The notes beneath the pieces were generated by a model that searched no databases, had not been told where the DNA came from, and saw only the letters and a program-made list of their open reading frames with translations. The translations under genes were made by a program, and so were the position numbers. From Adiantum capillus-veneris (taxonomy: Eukaryota > Streptophyta > Polypodiopsida > Polypodiales > Pteridaceae): a stretch of DNA of 64,000 nt. Below are positions 23,251-35,014 of this stretch, one piece after another. The first letter of the stretch is position 1. The number at the start of each line of letters is the position of its first letter. Location: positions 137,992,029 to 138,056,028 of the forward strand of contig CM043964.1 in assembly GCA_014529385.2 (NCBI GenBank). Reading direction: 5' to 3'.

Positions 23251-24640
23251 AAGAAAAGGTGTCCTCACCAGTTGTTCAAAAAGTGTACTTCAAAGTGGGT
23301 TCTTTCAACAGAGTCATAACAGCCCAAATGATTGATGAAATGTCCCTTTTTAGTTATATTGAATACACCTCGTCATATAGGAGGAAATTTCTTTTCCATA
23401 CGATGTATGCAGTAGGGAGTAATGGCACTATATCTTTCGTTTCTTGATTTTCTTGACTATGTATTCATGGCTTCTTCATACACCCCCTCAAGACTTCTCA
23501 GTAAACGACATAAATATCATCTACATGCTGATTTGAATCTTGAATATGAGACTTTATGCAAGCGAAGTAAAACAAACACAATAGTAACACCCACGGAGAA
23601 AGAAAGACTCAGAGTAGAGGGAGCAAAACACATAGATTTATGGATGAATGGCTCACTCTATCCTTGAAGCCTATGACCAATGCCTCTCTTGCATTTGCAA
23701 ATCCCACTACTTTATTGACCTTTGCCGGTGATGGATAGAATGGCTTACTTGGCTACAACAAAGTTGTAACTAGGAAATTCAAAAATTCAAAAAAGCATGG
23801 TTCACCATCAAGAAAATGATATTATACGACTTTCTAATTTGCATTGTGAGGACAAAAAACCCTTTTGCAATGCACACAAGAAATACAGGTATTGCAAGAA
23901 AAAGTGCGGAACTTACAAAGGAAAGATACAAGCTTAGGTGCTCATGTGCGAAAAAAGAGACTAAGGAATCTTGAAACCTTGAAGGTTATCTCTAGAGGTC
24001 TCAAGAAATAATCCAAGCATTGAGGTCATGATTGTTAACCTTTTAGTTTATTTTGAATATACATTGTTTTTTCTTATGTATGTTATATTTTCTATGTAGA
24101 CATGCTATATATCTAGACAAAGAAAACATAGATCCAAAGGCCAATGTAGGAAAGCAGTTGAAGCCTTTGATAACAAGTGGTATCAAAAAGGATATAACAA
24201 AAAGTATAAGGTTTTGCAACGGGATTTTGTTGACCATTTTATTACAAAGAGTGCACTACCTACCAATGAAATACAGGGAACACTTTACTCCCTTGGCGCG
24301 AGTAAGAGAGGGTACTTAGCTATTCAGTAGTCTATCTCCTCCATGTGAAAAATGGATTAAAGTCTAAACTTCTACCAACAGCAAGTGTTTGGAAAGAGAG
24401 ACTTCAACTCAACCATGCATAAACAGATTTCATTGGATGTCTATTTCATATTGATGGTATTTATAGATTTCAAGGAGCATTTGTAACCTATGATGAGTAC
24501 AACAGTATCTTTATGGACCTCACTTTGTTGTAAATTAGAATGGTTGAGTTCTACAATGTTACATTTGAAGAGACAGGTGGCGTTCTGCATTTTGTTTTAA
24601 GGGTAGATGAGTATGAGATTACTCTCTTGATTATTGTCAG
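23251..24640. other. AT-rich remnant sequence, nothing assignable
   Basis: Short frames on both strands have no recognisable motif. Probably decayed element sequence continuing family C, but I cannot show it. Confidence 0.4.
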
Positions 24641-24644
24641 CCAT

Positions 24645-25046
24645 GTTAACAAAATTTATTTATGTACTTAATGCATGCTTTGGCAATTCAAAACCCTTAG
24701 TTGCCACTCCTCTTAGCCTTTGAAAATCGGCTCTTAAGTATCTACACCCACGGCTCGAAGTGGTTCATTATAGAGAGTAGGGGAGTAGGTCTAACATAGT
24801 AGAGTTGTTGAGGGCTAGCTCCTTTCAGATTTCTTATGGCTCAATAATGGTAAAGCCGTAGGCAAGTCTAAAAAGACTCCATTATTAAGTCCAAATCTCC
24901 TGAGGTGTGCACCATATCCCACATAGTGAGCTCAACAAAACCGATAATAGATCCCAGTTACACTTACCCTATTATAATTAACAACATCAACCATTTATAG
25001 GCTACTTAAGTACCTCTCTTCTTAAGCACCAAAAGAGAAACCAAAT
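24645..25046 (-). other. Leader of an A-type gypsy element, with gag ATG at 24644
   Basis: Reverse complement of the leader in copy A1, ending in an ATG for MADNNQES. The gag frame is lost after about 15 codons. Confidence 0.75.
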
Positions 25047-25058
25047 GCTCTAATACCA
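25047..25058 (-). promoter_or_regulatory. Primer-binding site, TGGTATTAGAGC
   Basis: One mismatch from TGGTATCAGAGC, complementary to the 3' end of initiator tRNA-Met. It directly follows the CCATTACA end of the minus-strand LTR, as expected for a 5' LTR. Confidence 0.75.
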
Positions 25059-25059
25059 A

Positions 25060-25545
25060 TGTAATGGAATTGGACTATTAACTTGAGAGTAGTGGAAATT
25101 AATGAGAATACTTTTAAGAAATTACTTTGTGAGCATAGCGGGTGAACATAGTTGAAGATAACAACATAAACATGGCAATTAGTTAACTTGGCATAAACAA
25201 TACTTTTGCAAGAGTGATTTTAGAGAACATGACAACAACTGAGGACCGGATTTATGTGGAGCCGGTCCCCCCTCCAATAGGCATTTGTATTATGATTTCT
25301 CCCATTAAGAGAGACTTCTTACAATACAACCTTTGTGTTCCTTGTGACCTAGGTGATGCAATGAAGATAGAAAGCTTCATGCATCACAAGCATAACATAA
25401 ACTTTGAAGAAAGCTATCCCAAGCCTCAATCCTAAGACCTCAAACACCTTCGAAGGTGGAGAGAGCTAGCAGGGAATGAGGGTAGGGAAGAGGAAGAAGA
25501 AACATTTCATAGGAGAAATAATTAGTTCCTCACTTATCATAACTC
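25060..25545 (-). mobile_element. 5' LTR fragment (minus strand) of an A-type element
   Basis: Reverse complement of 26640-27182 with moderate divergence. Shared blocks: gaggaccggattt, ggagccggtccccc, ttctcccat, gagagctagcagggtatgag. Ends in TTACA next to the PBS. The U3 part is missing. Confidence 0.75.
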
Positions 25546-25624
25546 TTCTTGCTAGCATACATTGTCATAATAATCAATATCTAATTCTCCTAAATGATTT
25601 TCTCATATTAAACTGATCATTTAA

Positions 25625-27182
25625 TGTGGGGAAGTGCCAGGGGAGAAAAAGCTAGAATATTGGTTAAGCTAGCAGACCGGCCACAGTAGGGATCCAAAGG
25701 AGGGAAAATAGGGATCCAAAGGGGGGGCCATCTGCAAAAGAGCCATGTGCAACAATGGGATAAAAGGACCCTAAGGTTCAGCCCATTAAGACTTCCAAAA
25801 TGCTAAGGTTCCAAAATTCAAAGGTTGTGTCCAAAGGTCAACCCTAGGGAAAATTGGATGCTTTGTGTGTGCCCTAAAAGTCTTCTTCAAAGCCTACAAA
25901 GGAGGGGGCGAGCCCATTTAGTAGGGGATGAGAGAGAAAGCCACACACACACAGAGGCTCCCTTTACACACAGGCTCCCTTTACACACAGGCTCCCTTTA
26001 CACAAAGGGAATTAGGGACACATGTCAGCTCCCTAGGCCAGATGCCCACAAAGTGTGCCCAATTCCTATTGGATGGCCTTGGAGGTGGACCAATGAGATT
26101 TAGACTAGAGTAAATCTAGTTTAATTAATTTAAAAACATTTAATAAAAGAAACCAATGAGAATTAAGTCTCCTAGAAGACTATTGGGCAGTCTCCCAAGG
26201 GGTCCAATGAGCATTCAGGAGCCCAATGGCTTGCCTGATTCCTATTGGCCAGGAGGCAAAGGGGTCCAATGAGAGTTTAGTTTAATTATTTAATTACCTA
26301 AAGCTCTCACAAAAGGGGAAAGGGGGACACATGTCAGAAGGCTATCACGTATGCTGCTTAACACCCATTGGCTTGACTTGGGGAGGTCCAATGAGGCAAA
26401 AGCCTGACCAAAATAGCATCAAGGGCTCGCCCAAGAGGGAGAGGGGGCTGATTTTTGCTTGGCATTAACACACACACACTCACACTTGACTATGTGTGAA
26501 GAAAGAATACTCTATCTCCTCCCAAGCTTTAATGGAGAGCTCATCACCTACTCCAAGCTTGTAAGATAGAAGCCTACATCAACACTCTCTTGGCATGTGG
26601 ATGCAAATCCAACCAAGAGCCAAGCTTCAATGCATGCTCATCTTCTCTACCAAGCTAATTACTAAGCTAAGCTATGCTAATATGAGTGATTATGTGAGGA
26701 GATGTACATCTTCCTCGTAAGATACTCCTTCTTCCTCTCAATCTACTCTCATACCCTGCTAGCTCTCACCATCTTTGAAGGTGTGTGAGGTCTTGGGTCT
26801 GAGAACGGGGATAATTCAAGTTGTGTTGTTAAGTGTTTTGCTTCGTGCATGAAGCTTCCATCTTCATTGCACTAGCTAGTCTTGAAGGAACACAAAGAAT
26901 TGTATTGTACAATGTCTCTCTTGATGGGAGAAACCATAATACAAAGCCTTTTGGAGGGGGGACCGGCTCCATGCAAATCCGGTCCTCAACTATTGTCAAT
27001 AGCTTAATTTCTCTCTCTTTTGAAAGTATTGTTGATGCTATCTAACTAGGTGTTATGCTTTTTGTTGCTCTCTCCAGCCAAGCACTCTTGTAATTCTCAT
27101 TAGGAATTTATTCTAATGAAATGCCCACTATGTTCATGCTAATTTCCGCTACACATAAGTTATTAGGCCATTAAATGTTACA
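25625..27182 (+). mobile_element. ~1.56-kb LTR, plus orientation
   Basis: It probably starts TGTGGGGAAGTGCC and ends AATGTTACA. The last 540 bp are the inverted counterpart of 25060-25545. The U3 part holds three or four copies of a ~17-bp unit (acacaggctcccttt; 25947-26007) and an array of CCAAT/ATTGG motifs (26058-26392). No plus-strand coding region of the element follows. The start is inferred. Confidence 0.55.
26058..26392. promoter_or_regulatory. Array of about eleven CCAAT/ATTGG motifs in LTR U3
   Basis: CCAAT or its complement occurs near 26058, 26069, 26090, 26153, 26182, 26203, 26223, 26243, 26266, 26367 and 26388, many as ccaatgag. This is the NF-Y core motif. Density far exceeds chance, but local duplication could also explain it. 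Confidence 0.6.
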
Positions 27183-27315
27183 TACATAATAGCATAGTAA
27201 TGAAGATGGAGAAGATGGCAAGCTTAAGCATTGAAGCATGGCTCTTGGTTGGATTTGCACTCCATAGCCAAGAGTATTGGTGTAGGTTATCAACCTCTAC
27301 TTGCTTGGAGAAGGA
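27183..27315 (-). repeat. Short inverted LTR fragment
   Basis: gcattgaagcatggctcttg and ttggatttgca match 26560-26660 in opposite orientation, so a further LTR piece in reverse orientation abuts the plus-strand LTR. Confidence 0.6.
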
Positions 27316-27605
27316 GAGGGAGCTCTTGTCCGTATTCAAAATCCACTGACACCTATGCAGTTTCTTTCTGCGTTGAGCAACTATGTGATTGGTGCAAAGA
27401 TTTTTCAGAGCATTACAATGTTCCATGGCAAAAGCGAAAGCAAACTGATTGCGGCATGATTGCCTCTATAATGCGGAAAAACTACTTACAACAACCACCT
27501 AGGCAGAGAAAGACATTGCAAAATATGATTGAGCATTTAGATATGTTAAAGCTCAAATTAGAGGTGTGTTTGCATCCGCTTAATGAGATGATGCCTAGAT
27601 TTTAG
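27316..27605 (+). pseudogene. C-terminal fragment of an unknown protein, possibly Ulp1/C48 protease-like
   Basis: The open frame reads YAVSFCVEQLCDWCKDFSEH, then VPWQKRKQTDCGMIASIMRK. Q-x-DCG is the oxyanion Gln and catalytic Cys pattern of Ulp1-type SUMO proteases, which plant MULE elements sometimes carry. The His and Asp that should lie upstream are not visible, because the N-terminal part has been replaced by LTR sequence. The frame ends at a TAG at 27603-27605. The assignment is weak and rests on one motif. Confidence 0.3.
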
Positions 27606-27707
27606 TTTACTTTGGTCACTTTTGTAAATAATGGTCTTTTTCGGATTATCTGACATATGTAAATGGAGATTTTTGTATGTTCATGGACCATTGAGTTAAA
27701 TTGTATC

Positions 27708-28060
27708 TTTTTATAATGACGGAGTCATGGTGCAAAGTGATTAATACACAATGTGGCGTGTCGTGATATTTTCTGTTGAATATTGGAATCTGTATTCAAA
27801 AGTAAAGTCTTTTTATAATGATGGAGCAAAGCGATTAATACATAATGTGGTATATTGTGATATTTTTTGTTGCAATCTGAACATCTATTCACAAGTAAAT
27901 TCTTCTTATAATAATGGCGTCATGGTGCAAAGAGATCAATGCAGAATGTGGTGTGCTGTTATAGATTTTGTTCAAATCTAAACACCATATTCGCAGAAGG
28001 ATGGACTCATGGTGCAAAGCGATTAATACAGAATGTGGCGTGTTGTGATAACTTAAACCA
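27708..28060 (+). repeat. Degenerate ~100-bp tandem repeat, four copies
   Basis: Each unit contains ttataatgatgg, tcatggtgcaaag and gattaatacacaatgtggcg variants, beginning near 27710, 27810, 27905 and 28000. Non-coding. Confidence 0.85.
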
Positions 28061-28149
28061 AGGTGTACCACTGGATTTGGGATTGTATCTGTGATGCAAA
28101 CTTAAGTTCTATCGCACATTGAGATAGTGTAAATGTGTTTGTGATAGGT

Positions 28150-29086
28150 ATGGACGAGCGTGAGAAATCTAAAAAAGCATATGATCGCTTGCGTGCACTT
28201 GCAGATGCAACTTGCCCAAATGACCAAGCGAGAATTTGCTGCAAGGACCAGTGAGTGGGCGCCGCCAAATAGAAAGCAATGGAAAGACATCAACGAAGAC
28301 GTCACCACAGAGATGGTCAAGGAAGCATGGCCAAATGTGTCTGACTTCTCTATCTGCAAGGGAAGATGGAATCTGGATAAGTGTGTTGTGCCAGACATAC
28401 ACACGCATGCTGAAGCTATATACCTTGCATGCACAGGGAGTACACTAAACCACATAGATTGTCCCTTGTGGGTTGCAAAGATGCTGTACATCCAATTTGT
28501 TCAAAATGAGCCAGTGGACTTCAGCAACAGAGCCCCCAATAAGAGCATAGTGGATATCCGAAGTGAGACAATCACAATACCACGAGAGAAGCTAAGATAT
28601 GCATTGTCTGGCTCCGCTATGCAAACACATGACGCTGTGGAGGAATTGCAAGCGCAGCTTCGTACCTCCACACAGGTGATAGGGGAAGGGGACTCAAGAA
28701 ATAACAAAGATTTATAGAGAGATATCAAGATGCTCAGGCGTGAACTTCGTGAAATGGAGGAACGGGTTTAATAACAATCGATCATGACAATGATCAAGCA
28801 TCCTAACACATTGCGGCCACCTCCAGCTCACACTGAGGATGCAGTGGGCCCTTGCCCGGTTTGCGGACACTTTTTCCATAGTTGGAGTGGACACTATAGA
28901 ATAGCTTGTGGCAACATGTATCATTTGCCATGTCTCATGCAAAACATGATAAATAAAAAAGAGTGCCACATTTGCAAGGCTCCAATTGATGAGCTTATGT
29001 ACTTCATGTTCAAAATGGAGAAAGACTATCAATGCTTATTGGCGGCAATTGCAAGGGAGAGAGAGAGTCTATTTTGGATAATTTGA
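28150..29086 (+). pseudogene. Unrecognised protein: novel domain, coiled coil and RING-like zinc site
   Basis: One plus-strand frame (28160 to 29086) is interrupted only by TAG 28715 and a TAA-TAA pair near 28769. An intron-acceptor-like TGATAG precedes ATG 28150, which opens a charged start (MDEREKSKKAYDRLRALA) in a frame one base away, so a frameshift near 28250 is likely. The middle part is unfamiliar, with WAPPNRKQWKDINEDV and VKEAWPNVSDFSICKGRW. Next comes a short helix, DIKMLRRELREMEERV, suited to a coiled coil. The end carries CPVC-x14-C-x4-H-x2-C-x11-CHIC, which resembles RING or PHD fingers but lacks one ligand. An adapter or E3-like role is only a guess. Neighbours are LTR pieces and a hAT element, so an element origin is possible. 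Confidence 0.45.
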
Positions 29087-29523
29087 ATTTATCTTTGTAA
29101 ATTGTAAACATCTTAGCGTGGAGTGGATTGCAGTGACTCTTATGATCCTTGTATATGTCTGCCTTGCAACATTGAAGCCTTGTAAGACTTGCTGTGACAT
29201 TTTAAATGTTGGTAAATTGATTCGTGAAGGTATGATAGTCTTTCTTGTTGGTGCATAAAGAAATGGTATAAATGCAAAGTGTATCCTGTCTCCCATTGAA
29301 ATTGCAAACAAAATTTATGATACTTTTTAAATTTATAAATGACAATACTCAAACTACTGTGTTAAATGGCAATAAAATAAAAATTGATGTATGTCACTTG
29401 GTCCATGAGACACAAGCCACAAAAAAAGGGTTCGCATTACATTAAATTATTTTGCACCTCAATGAAGTGTTAACCTACAATGCTATCTATGTTTACATTG
29501 TTTCTCTGCAATGCCCTTCATTG
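29087..29523. other. Spacer between the unknown cassette and the hAT gene
   Basis: AT-rich. It may contain the 3' UTR and terminal end of the hAT element, but I could not identify a terminal inverted repeat. Confidence 0.4.
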
Positions 29524-30264
29524 CTAAGTACGAGGAAAATCATCCATCTCAAGTTTCACATTTAATTCAAGCAATGTACATCCACCAAGCTCACAAAACT
29601 CAAGTTCTTCGACTGTCACCTCTTCCCCTTGCTCTTGGTCATCTTCATTCATATCCACAATCCACCATGGTCTATCTTCTTTGTACCTTTCTGATTGAAT
29701 ATTTCTAAGTAGCCTATGATTGAAATATAGGTAAACTAATTCCTCGGCTCGGTCATTGAGAAGCAGATTACGAATAGTCGAGTGTGCATAGATGTACATA
29801 CTCCAGTTTCTCTCTGAACTTGAATTGACAACACATTGTGCAAAAACCTTAACGGACAATCGCCGCAATGTAGGCACCGAAGCACCATTCATGAGCCACC
29901 ATCTCCATGCTGTTTTTTGTGATGCAAGGTTTTGCACAAAATCCGAATTGAAAAGGCCATCCTTTATCCTGTACTTTGTCAGGTCAGTGACTGCTTAGGC
30001 TTGATCACCTGGATTGCCGTAGAAATTACGTACCACATCATAGAAACCTTCAATCACCTCCTCATCTAATTCATCACAATCCATGCTCCAATACTCTGGA
30101 TCAAGCAGGAAAGCAACAATGTGTAGTGGGCTATGTGCACTAACCCATCGAACATGTACATACTTATTTAAGATATCTCTTTTAGCATTTTTAAAAGGTG
30201 CTCTCCAGGGCTTGATCAAACAATTTTTTGACTCTGAAGGAGAGTTCAAGCTCTTCTGAACATT
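29524..30264 (-). pseudogene. hAT transposase C-terminal part (hATC)
   Basis: Reading from 30264 down: VQKSLNSPSESKNC, then VHVRWVSAHSPLHIVAFLLD with PEYW, a stop near 29995, then WWLMNGASVPTLRRLSVKVF and SSSERNWSMYIYAHS. This matches the hATC dimerisation region, where W-x3-G and S-x-S-x2-ERNWS are hallmarks. The tail after NHRLL is acidic (DEDDQEQ-like). The stop between the two blocks indicates it is inactive. Confidence 0.92.
30260..30264. repeat. Target-site duplication ACATT, left
   Basis: Identical to 38596-38600, flanking the retrotransposon. Confidence 0.85.
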
Positions 30265-30506
30265 TGTTAGCAGTGGCTAACACAAGCTACACCAAATATG
30301 CATCAAGCGGGAGATATGCTATGGTTGTGCATAATATTTCCAACTCACCTTGTATAAGTCTTGGGCTTCCAAAATTATATATGCTAGATAGAGGGCTCAA
30401 GCTTAAACCCATAGTAGAAGGGATTGTGGTGAAAGCCTTTAAAAGGAATCCTTTATGCAAGGAGGCTTCATTCTTGAGTATCCACTCTTGAGGATCCACT
30501 TTTGAG

Positions 30507-30542
<36 letters not shown>

Positions 30543-31239
30543 AGTGTTCACTCTATGGCGTAGCCTTGAGCTTAATGTTTATGCTTAAGAGGCTAGTTCT
30601 AATCATTGTAATTAGAGTAAGCTTTTCTTGATTAATCTAATTACTATTTTCTCATTAGTCTACTTCTTCTCTACATTTCATTATGTCATGAAGTAGTATT
30701 ACACTCTCATTATTCTAGATTTGAGAGAGGTATGTACTTCTTGCTATTAACCACTGATATTCTTTTACAAGCATTCGATTTGTGATATTTAGCATCGCTA
30801 GTTAGGTTGATTAAGTTGGGTCTTAATCTTGTAATTAGTGTGTGTGCCCTATTGTTTGTTTGTGTGTAGATAGGTTTTATGAAGCTCTAGCACCATTCAC
30901 CTCGTGTGTGTAGCTATTGATGAAGTGCCGTGATTGACATGTGGTAATTAGTGGGTGCTAATCATTAGTGTGCTTGGGGTTTCTAGTCTATGGTAAGTTG
31001 AACTTCGGTGGACTTGATGTGTGTAGGAGTTGATTGATTATTGATTAGAGTAGGTTTAGAGTTAGTCTTGCCATAGGTAATCTCTACTTGCATTTCTACT
31101 TGCATTGGAGAGGTGATCTCTTGAATCCTCTATTTATATTCATCCGATGCTCGTGCTTCCATGCCCTAGCCCGGTTGCTGATCCACGGATTTGATCATTT
31201 TGTGTGGGTTGCAATTAGTTTGTGCTACAATGTCTCCCA
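30265..31239 (+). repeat. 5' LTR of the LARD element
   Basis: Starts TGTTAGCAGTGG and ends near ATGTCTCCCA. Differs from the 3' LTR by scattered substitutions, a ~10-bp indel after cttggg, and a much longer (CT)n tract (30509-30541). Confidence 0.92.
30509..30541. repeat. (CT)n microsatellite in the 5' LTR
   Basis: About 16 CT units; the same position in the 3' LTR (about 37892) has only three to four. Confidence 0.95.
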
Positions 31240-31244
31240 ACATT

Positions 31245-31257
31245 TGACGCCATTGCC
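31245..31257 (+). promoter_or_regulatory. Primer-binding site of the LARD, TGACGCCATTGCC
   Basis: Resembles the TGGCGCC(A/G)TTGCC primer-binding sites widespread in plant gypsy elements, with one change in the first triplet. It lies a few bases after the 5' LTR. Confidence 0.65.
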
Positions 31258-33767
31258 AATGATTGATAACCTACGCTAGTGAGTTTAGGATGTGTAGAAT
31301 AGAGTAACTTCAATACTAATCTCATTGGTTTTGAGTGTGTGTAACTAAAAATTGGTTTGATTTGATGATGTTTGTGCAAGACATTGATGCTAATGTTGAG
31401 TTATGAATACCCAAAACTCCCAATTCTACCCCCAATTTCACTAATTTCATACTAACCCTTGCTAATTTCGCTTCATTTCCATGCTAATTGTAATAATTTC
31501 ATGCTAATTTCTACTAATTTTGACTAACTTTACTAACCTAACCACTAACATTGAAGTGTAATGAATGATAAATCCCCTTTTAAGAGGTGGAATTATCACT
31601 CTAATAAAGTTAATTGTGCTAATTTATGCCTAATTTGATGATTTGAGTGTTTGATTTTTGACCTACAAATGGTCAATTTTGGAACCAATTTGATGGTGCA
31701 CACACTTGTGTGTGCAATGATGCGTCTTCGTGTGGAGCAAAGGAATAGCTTGGAGTGCAATTACAATGTAAGTGCACTACTTGCTCAAGTCAATTCTTGA
31801 TTGATTAATGTGGTTCAATGCATGCTAATTATTTGCTAAAAATAGGTGTGTCACTCGATTGACCTACACTTTGCACCTAATTTGATTCACTTGAAATGAA
31901 ATTGATGATCAAATCTTGACTAATGAACCTTGGGTGTGCAAGATAATGCTTAATTTTCATCAATAATCCATGTGTGTGCATAAAAATCATTGTGTGTGTG
32001 CGTGCACCAAAGAGGAAAAAAATTGTCAAAACTTTCAAGTGTGTGTGCACCTAATGTTGAGTGTGTGCATGCATATAAAGTGATGGAATTGATGGTATAT
32101 GACTATGAAATCATGTAATAGATGTGTATGCTAAGCTAATTCAATCATTGGATAAGCCTAAATGCCAAAAAATTGGGCAAAAGTTGACTGTGTGCGTATC
32201 CAAGACCACTTGATTTTCTATGATTGATGATCAATAGGGCACCTAATGATTTTTGATTGTGAAAGGTTCATAAAAAGTGTGTGCAATCATTAGGTGTAAG
32301 CCTAAATGCATTGCCAATTGAGCCAAATTTGATCATTTGTGCTTAATTCTTGAGTGTATGCATTGCTTGATTGGGCAGAAATAGTGCAAATTTTTTAGAA
32401 ATTAAGCATGCATGCATTCAATTATGCTTGATTGAGTTTGCAATTTGAGCATTGCACTGTGGAATTGATGTAATTTTTGCATAAAATTTTGGCCTAAATT
32501 TGGGTGTGTGTACTCAATGGCATGTGCAATCCGGTCCTTGAATGAATAATTGGTATTTTTTACCAATTATGATGATTAATTTGGCCAAATACTTGATATG
32601 TGTGCCACTAATCATGATGATTGAAAGACCTAAAAGATTGGCTTGTGTATGATTGATTGAGTTAAATGATTCAATTGGTACTCACTTGAAAATGATCTAT
32701 GTGATTACCATTATGATCGGTGTGCCAATTTGATTGAAAATGGTAAAAATTTCGTTGATTTGTGCATGTGCAAATGCCGGAATCAATTGTGTTGCTATGA
32801 AAACCTAAATGACAATCCAATTGGATTTTAATGATTAGGATATGAGCATATAATTTTGTGATGATTGATAATTGGGTTGAAAATAGCCAATAAAAATTGG
32901 ATTGCTCATTTTGTGCGTATGCAATTTTCAATTGATGGAATTGAGATTAACAATTGTGCATATAATTTTTTCAATCCAAAGTGTCCATTGAAATGGATTT
33001 TGTGATATATTTACGGCCTGAGGCATCCTCGTTTCCTGTCATGTAGTTCTGTCCGTATACCTTGATACAAGAGTGTCCCTCTCGCGTGTGATCTCTTGTC
33101 TCTCCCTCGATTCTAAAGAGCCCCAAGAAGTTTGCCACAATGGCTATTCTTAAGCTCGCAACACGTATCAATTTTTCATGGGAACATCCTCTTGGGAGGA
33201 GTTTCCAAGAAAACTTAAAAAATAAAATAAAATAAAATGAAAAATAAAATAAAATAATATAAAACAAACCCCGGCTTCAGCGTTGTGACCTGTCCCGTTT
33301 TTGACTCATCCTCACACGCTCACACACGCACACACAAGTGCGCTCGCCTTACGGCTCGACTCGCTGTCCCTAGTCCTGCCAGGTACCAGTACAAGCAAAG
33401 ACACGCCTCCAGGGCCCGGTTACCCCACGCCCTTGCTTGTCTTGTTGTCGAGATTGTGGCCCATGCACACGCACGCACCTGCTGCGGGCCTGAAATTGAG
33501 CTCTTCTTCATTTTGCTGCTTTGGCTCACCGGCTCCACTTGAGCCATTGGCCTCATTTGGTGCACCCCGCGATCCCGTTCCCACTGCCCCTCTCTTTTTC
33601 TGTTGACTGCATTAACGGGCCGACGCACTACTGCTGACTGAAAATGACACCTCCCGGTATGCCGCATGCTCTCTCTCCCTCTCTCCGAGTCACTGCTTTG
33701 CTTGCGAATACAAAAGTCTGCACCACGCCTTGTTGCCACGTTTTTGTTGCAGTTTCACCTCGAACGA

Positions 33768-33769
<2 letters not shown>

Positions 33770-33840
<71 letters not shown>
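33770..33840. repeat. (CT)n microsatellite
   Basis: About 35 CT units, followed by three GCTC units. Confidence 0.97.
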
Positions 33841-33843
<3 letters not shown>

Positions 33844-35014
33844 CGCTCGCTTTCACCCCATGTTGAAGGCTCAGTCGTTCTCCCCCTCATAGCTCTCTAC
33901 AGAAAATCTCCAGAACAAGAAAAGGAAAAGCGAATTAAAATTTTTTAAAAAATATTAATTAAAAAAAAATAAATCCATTTTGACTTTATTAAGGGCGAGT
34001 TTCCACCCACTATGACCCAAAAATCCTTGAAAAAAACTATTTAGAGGTCCCAATCAAGAAATAAATGAGGGTTATCTTCTAAAATTTGTCAACTACAATC
34101 ATTGTAAATTTCATTGCATATGGGGTGCTCTTAAATTCTTGTTACATACGTGAAATGAGCAACAAGGGTGTCGATATTTTTGAACATATATTGCATTGAA
34201 ATTTGCATGAAATGCAATTCAAAATGTGGTGATAGGATTAAGGATTCTATTTTAAGTGCGTCCTTTGAAAGTGAATCTTTTTATAGCACGTAAATTTGAG
34301 CATTAATCGATGTTGCTGACTAACCATGGGATATCATTAGATTTTTGGATTTGTAATGGATCGTGACCTGTTAATGCTTACTTTGTATGATAAATGGTTT
34401 CGTTCTCTAATGATCAAACTTCATTTTGAAGGGGTATGGCCAATTGCACAAAATTGGGCATTGACGGCCTATAGAGAGATGACATTTACTTCATCTTATG
34501 ATTTTTCTCTCTTATGATATGCATGGCATACTTGCTAAATGAGACCTATGATTGCATGATCATCTCCATGCATAAATGAATTCGCATTGCACCAAATTTT
34601 TGGCTTATGCATGGTTCATTGCTTGGTTTAATTGGCATTTCGTTGCACTAAAGGATATATTTCATGTAAGTTTAGATTGTGAGAGTACATTGTGCAATAG
34701 TGTGCATTAAAACTTGAGCTTGATATTTCTTGTTGCATTTTAGTGCTTGATTCAAATGACGTAAACCTTGCATAACACTAAAATCGAGTTTTTTTGAATA
34801 ACCATGGGATAGCAATAAATTTGGGATTGTGGTTTCTTATGCATTCCTTTAGTGTTTGTATTGGATGTTCATATGCTAAAAGGCACTAACAATTGAGCTT
34901 CATTTTGAAGGGGTGTGGCAAGGTTGAACTTTCATTAATCCAAGAAGGGGTGACATTGCAAAATTTGGCTACTGGAAGCCATTCCAATTGTTTGGATTAA
35001 AGTTGTATATATGC

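Noticed and set aside
24053-24319. 88-codon plus-strand frame
   Set aside because: No motif, atypical composition, and no supporting neighbour.
33285-33739. Frames of about 85-139 codons in a GC-rich patch
   Set aside because: Overlap on both strands in low-complexity cacacgcacac sequence inside a non-coding LTR element; no domain.
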